From Epiperipatus broadwayi (taxonomy: Eukaryota > Onychophora > Udeonychophora > Euonychophora > Peripatidae), in contig JAQFVV010000448.1 of the NCBI GenBank assembly GCA_028023455.1, positions 62,001 through 126,000 of the forward strand: a stretch of 64,000 nucleotides of DNA. Direction: 5' to 3'. Each line of letters starts with the position of its first letter. Within the stretch, counting starts at the first letter, position 1. The notes below the pieces were generated by a model. The model saw only the letters and a program-made list of their open reading frames with translations. It made no database searches and was not told the DNA's origin. Positions 61,201 through 64,000 of the stretch are shown here, piece after piece. A program made the translations under genes and the position numbers.

Positions 61201-63528
61201 GAAAACAGAACTTATACTGGTAAATAAATCAAAGTAAATAAAGACAATTTATAAATCTTTACTGACTTTTTTTAAAAAAATAAATAAAACTGTTTTTCAT
61301 ATAAACATTTTTTATACAATTATTGATTACACATAACTTATCAGTTCTTAAACATTATCTAAATTTATAACCTTTGATAAAATATGTATTTAAATTAACA
61401 TTTTAAAGTATTTTATTGACATATTAAAAATATAATACAAACGTGATAAATAATAATTTATTATTACTTACAGGAAGTATATTTGATATATTTTAATATA
61501 GATTATAAAACATACAATCTTAGTGGTTTTATTATAGTTATGAATTTTATAATGATGTTTAATGTGCTAATGATTATTTATTTTATATATGGGATTTAAC
61601 AGAATGCCACATGTATTAACAATTTAAAAGTTTGGGAGATGAATTATATATAGTTGTGATATTTTGCTGGTACCAGGAGTAAATTCCTACGGCTTCATAT
61701 ATCTCATGATTTAGTTTTTAATAAAGACTCTTATGAGAGCATGGGTGATGCCATTATATATTAGTAAGTAGAACTACATTTATGAATTAGGGTTAATGTT
61801 ATTCAAATATTTTTATATGTGGTCTTAAGTATAACTACTCTTTTAATGTCATTACTTTAAATCTTATATTCAGTACTGAGTTTATCTTATCTTAGTATGT
61901 ATTTCACCCATGGTTTTATTTTATGAGCCCTCAGTGCATAAGCTGCTGGATTATTGACTCTATATCAGTCCTAATTATGTTTAGTTTAATAATATGGTAT
62001 CATGTATGCATTAGTTGATTTTGATATGTGAATTTGGATATCAATAGATATTACAATAAAATTATTATTTTTTTAATAAATTAATTCTGTTTGTTAAATA
62101 AAGATTTTGTTTGTTTTATTATTTATAATTAGTTAATGAATTACTTGAATAAAATTATAAATACTTGTCCTAACATTACAATATATAAGTAAATTGTAAA
62201 ACAACCTTTAAATAATAATAAAAAACAGGCAAAACATTTTTCATCAGCTCTCTAAGAAAACACTTATCAGATATGCTAAATGCCCCATAGTAAGCATTTT
62301 AAGCATTATTCTTTATTTAATAGCTAACTATCCATTTTACTGACTAGTTTTAGTTGATTGGCAAGATTGTCTATTGAATGAAATATCCCAAACCTGTTCT
62401 CAATCAAATTTTAAACAGACTGAATTGTGAACATATATAATATCTATGATATATTGATGGGGTAGCATGACATCACAAGATTCATTAGTTCATGTTTACA
62501 TAATCAATTGGTTCAGGAAAAAAAATTTCAAATTTTATAAACAAAATATATTACAAAAAACTCAGTCATAGCTTTAAATATTTAGTCTGATTTCCATGAT
62601 AAATAAAAAATATTGTACTTTGTTTAAAGATAAAAATTGATATATATTAGCTCACTTCAGAGCAAATGCCTGTCCAACAAACCCTACATAGAAAAACTTA
62701 GGTTGCCTTCATTAAGAATATTTAGATATCCAATACAAATCTGTAATGAAATGACTAAAGGTGTTTGCCTAAAAATAAGGCTTTCTTTCACTTTATTTTA
62801 AAATATGTAAATGTACCAATTTATTTATTGTAATATGCTTATTTTTTATGTGTGTGTGCGTGTGCATATGCAAGATTCAAATAAAAAGTATTTTTCAAGT
62901 AAATCTTAGTGCAAACTAAAAAAAATTTTTAAATGGGCTTTTGTAAGTATGATTAGATATAGAAGTTGCCAAACTATAAATAGGAAACAGAATTAACATT
63001 ATTCTAACCATAATGGTATATTTTAGGGTTATAAACGAAATCATAACAAAAAAAGTATTTCGGAATTAGAGCTGCTATGCAGGGAAGATAGGAGGCCTTT
63101 TCACACCCTCAATAAATGTGTATGTCATGATGATGTCAAATTTAAAGGAAATAATCCCTGCAAGTATACACGATAAAACATATTTTTCTTAATCAACGTG
63201 ATACTTTTTTTTGTAATACTTCAACATTTTCAGTTATTGTCCAGATTTCTTTTTGACAATAGCTATTCTGATTCATATACAGTTGTATATTTTTAGTTTT
63301 TGTTTCTTTTTTTTTTTTTTGGTTTAATTTGTTTATAAAAATAGTATGTTTAAATCCCAGTATACTCTGCAATCACGTGCTACATTTTTGGAAGAAAAAT
63401 TTTTAGTAAAGATCTCTATTTTCTGTGTTAATATAACATGTGAAATGTTTTATTTCAAGGTGACAATTCCTGATACATATTACATGGTAAGTATCATATG
63501 AGTATACTTAATGTGTTTTTATAAATAT
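58291..63528. other. AT-rich stretch, no gene supported
   Basis: Upstream flank of the ENPP exons. It has AT-rich sequence with small local duplications, notably CTTCCTTCT.TCCAGGATTGTTC at 59584 and 59660, and AATATCACAGCAAACA at 59926 and 59949. Short open frames show no motifs. Upstream exons of the ENPP gene may hide here but I could not identify any. Confidence 0.4.
59571..59715. repeat. Small tandem duplication
   Basis: CTTCCTTCTGTCCAGGATTG...CCACATTTAAG and CTTCCTTCTTTCCAGGATTG...CCACATTTAAG are about 76 bases apart, followed each time by a GAGAAGTGGGT or CAGAAGTGGGT phrase. Confidence 0.7.
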
Positions 63529-63800
63529 TATTTAAAAACCAAAATCATTTACTGTTTGTTTACTGCATATTTAAAATATCATTTTTTTTTGTGTAATGCT
63601 GTCATTTCATTAAGATTGCAAATCACTTTTTTTTTATATTTCAAATGTCATTTTTAAAAGTTGTTAGTGTCCAAGTCATACATATTTGAATGTCTTGTTA
63701 TTTAAAAACCAAAACCATTTACTGTTTGTTTAGTGTCTATTTAAACTAACAATTTTTTTGTGTAATGCCATCATTTCATTAAGATCGCAAATCACATTAT
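63529..63800. repeat. Tandem duplication, period about 169 bp
   Basis: TTATTTAAAAACCAAAA.CATTTACTGTTTGTTTA and GTGTAATGC..TCATTTCATTAAGAT.GCAAATCAC occur at 63529 and again at 63698 with few differences. Confidence 0.85.
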
Positions 63801-63920
63801 TATGTTTTATTATGTTTTTACTTTGAGTTATTTTTACTTCTGTAACATGGAGCATGTATTAGACATACTGCACTCTTTTTACATTTGTATCAAACAACCC
63901 CCCCCCCAATAACTTTCTAA

Positions 63921-64000
63921 ATCTTGCCAAAATATCATGTACAAGATCTGTGTACACTTTTTTTTGCCAAAAAAATCATGTACAAGATCCATTTACACAT
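63921..64000. repeat. Short tandem repeat cut by window end
   Basis: TTGCCAAAA..ATCATGTACAAGATC followed by .TTTACACT or similar, two units of about 41 bases. It may continue past the right edge. Confidence 0.8.

Noticed and set aside
63460-63486. A 27-nt plus-strand microexon between TTTCAAG and GTAAGT
   Set aside because: The splice signals are good but nine codons show nothing recognisable and no partner exon on this strand was found. Chance is likely in AT-rich sequence.

Overview
The window is eukaryotic: very AT-rich, full of decayed retrotransposons, fold-back elements, SINEs and microsatellites, with the coding sequence of one gene split into small exons by very long introns. A tRNA-Gly-derived SINE, Penelope-like and RTE-like retroelements, hAT MITEs and an ENPP-family gene point to an animal, probably an invertebrate with a large repeat-rich genome. 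I cannot name the species from sequence alone.

The only host gene I can support is on the minus strand and spans most of the window. It encodes an ectonucleotide pyrophosphatase/phosphodiesterase (ENPP family). Three exons fit together in phase with good splice sites. A 51-nt exon at 55505-55555 gives the start of a membrane helix. A 443-nt exon at 22597-23039 gives the rest of the helix and a Ser/Thr-rich N-glycosylated stalk. A 166-nt exon at 3175-3340 gives the start of the catalytic domain, including a metal-ligand Asp and the nucleophile Thr. The introns are about 32.5 kb and 19.3 kb. The rest of the catalytic domain must lie beyond the left edge. A weak candidate first exon lies at 57306-57326. 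Apart from the candidate first exon, nearly all other sequence left of 55555 is intron of this gene.

Region by region: 1-1.7 kb is a non-LTR element. 8-16 kb holds fold-back elements, an RTE-like element and SINEs. 18.5 kb holds a hAT MITE with a perfect target duplication. 20-30.4 kb is a cluster of Penelope-like elements, one nested in another, plus more fold-backs. 30.6-36 kb is a decayed gypsy LTR retrotransposon. 39-40.5 kb is an old degenerate tandem array carrying a SINE. 48.3 kb is a second hAT MITE. 51-52 kb holds fold-backs and 54-55 kb a 5'-truncated LINE. 56-60 kb holds unclassified dispersed repeats, and the right end has short tandem duplications.

The most striking pattern is self-cleaving RNA. 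Hammerhead ribozyme cores (CUGANGA, a stem-II hairpin, then GAAA) recur in opposite orientations in the two arms of several unrelated fold-back elements and at both ends of the Penelope-like copies. The best one (15252-15294) has every conserved core base, all three helices and a GUC cleavage site.
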